A stretch of 7,225 nucleotides of DNA, taken from assembly GCA_022601315.1 (NCBI GenBank), contig JAHZIU010000194.1, positions 1 through 7,225 on the forward strand, given 5' to 3'. Under the pieces are notes generated by a model. It saw only the letters and a program-made list of their open reading frames with translations, searched no databases and was not told the DNA's origin. A program made the position numbers and the translations under genes. Each line of letters starts with the position of its first letter. Position 1 is the stretch's first letter. This DNA is from Betaproteobacteria bacterium (GTDB lineage Bacteria; Pseudomonadota; Gammaproteobacteria; Burkholderiales; Nitrosomonadaceae). Below are positions 6,799 through 7,225 of this stretch, one piece after another.

Positions 6799-6807
6799 TG
6801 CTATATT
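6799..6807 (+). promoter_or_regulatory. Candidate extended -10 promoter of the MASE1 gene
   Basis: TGC-TATATT is a good extended -10, 67 nt upstream of the ATG at 6874. Transcription would start near 6814, leaving a leader of about 60 nt. No clear -35 is seen. Stems A and B would lie upstream of this start and so outside the transcript, acting only as DNA sites or on read-through RNA. Confidence 0.4.
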
Positions 6808-6873
6808 CTTGCAATCAACAATAAAGCTGCTTCTAATCATTTACGTATCTCTCAGTATGGGCCACAGTATGAT

Positions 6874-7225
6874 ATGAATGCAAATGGCTTAAGCGCTATT
6901 AGTAAACACACCACCCTGAATAATTCAATCGAATGGTTGAAGCAATCAGGTATAGCGATGCTTTACCTGATTTTAGGTTCCGCGATTCATCATTATTTTA
7001 CCAACAACGGTATTGTCAGTGCTATTTGGCCGGGCAGTGGCTTGGCATTGGCGGTATTACTCATTGGTGGTAAACGCTACATCTGGGGCATTCTTTTCGG
7101 TGCGTTACTGGTTAACATGCATGCCAATGACTCACTATGGGTGGCTGGGGGTATTACCCTGGCAAGCATCTCAGAGGCGCTTTTCGGTGTGTGGATGCTA
7201 ACACGATACAACCAAACTACTTATC
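6874..7225 (+). CDS. MASE1-domain membrane sensor protein, N-terminal part, cut by the window edge
   Basis: 117 residues are visible before the edge. A short polar N-terminus is followed by hydrophobic segments at about 26-41, 50-66, 69-82 and 88-106. The hallmark of MASE1, IWPGSGLALAVLL (51-63), is followed by RYIWGILFGALLVN (68-81). MASE1 is an integral-membrane sensory domain found at the N-terminus of histidine kinases and of GGDEF/EAL cyclic-di-GMP enzymes, so the missing C-terminus is probably one of these. Which one cannot be told here. The ATG at 6874 has a weak ribosome site. The frame is open for at least 30 codons upstream but has no other good start, and M29 (6958) would remove the start of the first membrane segment's flank. 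It has its own promoter candidate and is not obviously coupled to the transpeptidase gene 347 nt away. Confidence 0.8.
   Translation, partial: MNANGLSAISKHTTLNNSIEWLKQSGIAMLYLILGSAIHHYFTNNGIVSAIWPGSGLALAVLLIGGKRYIWGILFGALLVNMHANDSLWVAGGITLASISEALFGVWMLTRYNQTTY

Larger units (their letters stand above)
6527..6873. other. Intergenic stretch with several inverted repeats, no gene seen
   Basis: No open frame here has coding character on either strand. The frame of the preceding gene stays open about 38 codons past its stop, which I take as chance. The stretch is AT-rich. It contains the 8-bp palindrome TTCCGGAA (6533-6540), a distant 9-bp inverted pair (6583-6591 with 6674-6682), a small stem TCCGT/ACGGA (6662-6666 with 6673-6677), two overlapping stems (6694-6747) and a candidate promoter (6799-6807). 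Confidence 0.5.

Noticed and set aside
7013..7201. 62-codon plus-strand open frame near the right edge
   Set aside because: It is out of frame with the MASE1-domain gene, whose hydrophobic segments and IWPGSG motif are convincing.

Overview
The window looks like ordinary chromosomal housekeeping sequence from a betaproteobacterium. The protein sequences and AT-leaning base composition would fit a Nitrosomonas-type member of the Nitrosomonadales. That placement rests on recalled protein similarity, not on a search. There is no insertion sequence, phage gene, CRISPR array, tRNA or obvious sign of transfer.

Layout, left to right. Positions 1-995 (minus) hold the N-terminal 331 residues of a GCS2 / glutamate-cysteine ligase-like protein that runs off the left edge. 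Positions 996-1501 hold no large gene. They carry an extended -10 promoter for the GCS2 gene, a near-perfect dyad lying inside a candidate plus-strand promoter, and a possible 49-codon small ORF. Next comes the 4.5S / SRP RNA gene (ffs, about 1502-1599), then dnaX (tau subunit of DNA polymerase III, GTG start at 1692) and the nucleoid-associated protein gene ybaB. The order SRP RNA-dnaX-ybaB resembles that of Bacillus (scr-dnaX-yaaK), but recR, the usual next gene, is missing. Its place is taken by rluB, a 23S rRNA pseudouridine synthase with an unusual repeat-encoded basic N-terminus. rluB converges on prmB (ribosomal protein L3 glutamine methyltransferase, minus) across a hairpin that spans the rluB stop codon. 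prmB is divergent from tadA (tRNA adenosine deaminase), which overlaps by 11 nt a gene for a small YkuD-type L,D-transpeptidase without a signal peptide. A 347-nt intergenic stretch with several inverted repeats, including two mutually exclusive stems, precedes the start of a MASE1-domain membrane sensor that runs off the right edge.

Most named genes serve translation and replication: SRP RNA (protein targeting), DnaX (clamp loader), RluB, PrmB and TadA (rRNA, ribosomal-protein and tRNA modification). I see no evidence for a previously undescribed multi-gene system. The features most worth a second look are the operator-like dyad with its small ORF (1146-1361), the A8 slippery run in dnaX (3082-3089), the alternative stems before the MASE1 gene (6694-6747) and the leaderless L,D-transpeptidase coupled to tadA.
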